From Promethearchaeota archaeon (GTDB taxonomy: Archaea > Asgardarchaeota > Lokiarchaeia > Sigynarchaeales > SOKP01), in assembly GCA_014729315.1 (NCBI GenBank), contig WJKD01000819.1, positions 1-14,851 on the forward strand: a stretch of DNA of 14,851 bases. The letters run 5' to 3'. The number at the start of each line of letters is the position of its first letter. Positions within the stretch are counted from its first letter, which is position 1. The notes below the pieces were generated by a model. The model ran no database searches, was not told where the DNA came from, and saw only the letters and a program-made list of their open reading frames with translations. This document shows positions 14,524 to 14,851 of this stretch, piece by piece. The translations under genes were made by a program, and so were the position numbers.

Positions 14524-14851
14524 TTAGATAAAATTCACTTTAAAAGAATCTAGCTTACCTTCTTTAATTATCAATTCTCTATACCCCCCAGCAAGATTAG
14601 GATTTTTGTAACCCCCTAAACCCAATGCAGGAGTTTGAACTACAAAAGGACCATATTTTTCGATATCATTAGCATTGGTATAGAGTTCAGAATATAAATC
14701 AAAATATACAGACGCAGGATTCTCATTTTTCTTTAGATTTGCATTCTTGGATTTTCTCTTTTTTTCAGAGGGATGTGGATCACCTAACCTAAACTCTTTA
14801 AATTGATGTGTGTGCCCTGCTAAGGTTAATGTGCAGTAATCTTTACAGAAA
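14524..14851 (-). CDS. Calcineurin-like metallophosphoesterase, C-terminal part (5' end outside window)
   Basis: The minus-strand frame is open from the right edge (first full codon at 14850) to TAA at 14526-14524, giving 108 residues with no start inside, so the gene continues beyond the window. Near its visible start is LAGHTHQF (residues 10-17), the GHxH metal-binding motif that closes the two-metal site of calcineurin-like phosphoesterases; it follows the usual short beta strand (YCTLTLAG). A lysine-rich insertion follows (about residues 29-43), then an all-beta end with TPALGLGGYKNPNLAGGYRE and a terminal KVNFI strand, as in secreted or cytosolic phosphoesterases that bind nucleotides or phosphoproteins. 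The remaining metal ligands (DxH, GD, GNH) would be outside the window. The family call rests on one motif plus the fold pattern; the substrate is unknown. It is the first gene of a new unit, 228 bases from the 7-helix gene. Confidence 0.72.
   Translation of the reverse strand, partial: FCKDYCTLTLAGHTHQFKEFRLGDPHPSEKKRKSKNANLKKNENPASVYFDLYSELYTNANDIEKYGPFVVQTPALGLGGYKNPNLAGGYRELIIKEGKLDSFKVNFI

Overview
The window is AT-rich and reads as archaeal, possibly an Asgard (Lokiarchaeia-like) genome. The archaeal call rests on the split two-gene indolepyruvate:ferredoxin oxidoreductase, TATA-like boxes about 25 bases ahead of inferred transcript starts, Shine-Dalgarno (SD) sites such as AGGTGA and AAGGGGAT, a short AbrB-type regulator and a 7-helix orphan membrane protein. 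The Asgard part is only an impression from gene style. No tRNA, rRNA, CRISPR array, transposase or integrase was found.

Layout. (1) 1-423 (+): 3' end of iorA, with two Fe-S motifs, the second unusual. (2) 572-8262: a carbohydrate locus read as sialoside (nonulosonic acid) utilisation. It holds a NanA/DapA-type class I aldolase (+), a GPH-family sugar:cation symporter followed by a membrane-anchored BNR propeller protein (-), a 58-residue AbrB-like regulator (-) that is easily missed because it is so short, a divergent cyclase-sialidase operon (+), and a second, closely related GPH symporter (-). (3) 8588-9229 (+): iorB, whose first codons lack a normal start. (4) 9293-14295, all on the minus strand: a third, more divergent GPH symporter, a crotonase-fold enoyl-CoA hydratase/isomerase, an AMP-forming acyl-CoA synthetase and a 7-helix membrane protein, each with its own gap of 140-173 bases and so probably its own promoter. 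(5) 14524-14851 (-): the C-terminal end of a calcineurin-like metallophosphoesterase, cut by the window edge.

How it may work together. A surface-anchored sialidase-fold protein could trim or bind sialylated glycans. The two sister GPH carriers could import released sugar or small sialosides. The cytosolic GH33-like sialidase, which keeps the family's recognisable catalytic residues and has no signal peptide, could cut imported sialosides, and the aldolase could split the 2-keto sugar acid to pyruvate plus an amino sugar. The cyclase-family metal hydrolase, translationally coupled to the sialidase, would perform an unknown hydrolysis. The AbrB-like regulator sits at the divergent promoter, which carries a perfect 18-base inverted repeat and is a plausible control point. 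The kinase, epimerase, deacetylase and deaminase of a full sialic acid pathway are not in the window, so the substrate remains an inference. The locus lies between iorA and iorB, which are often adjacent in archaea.
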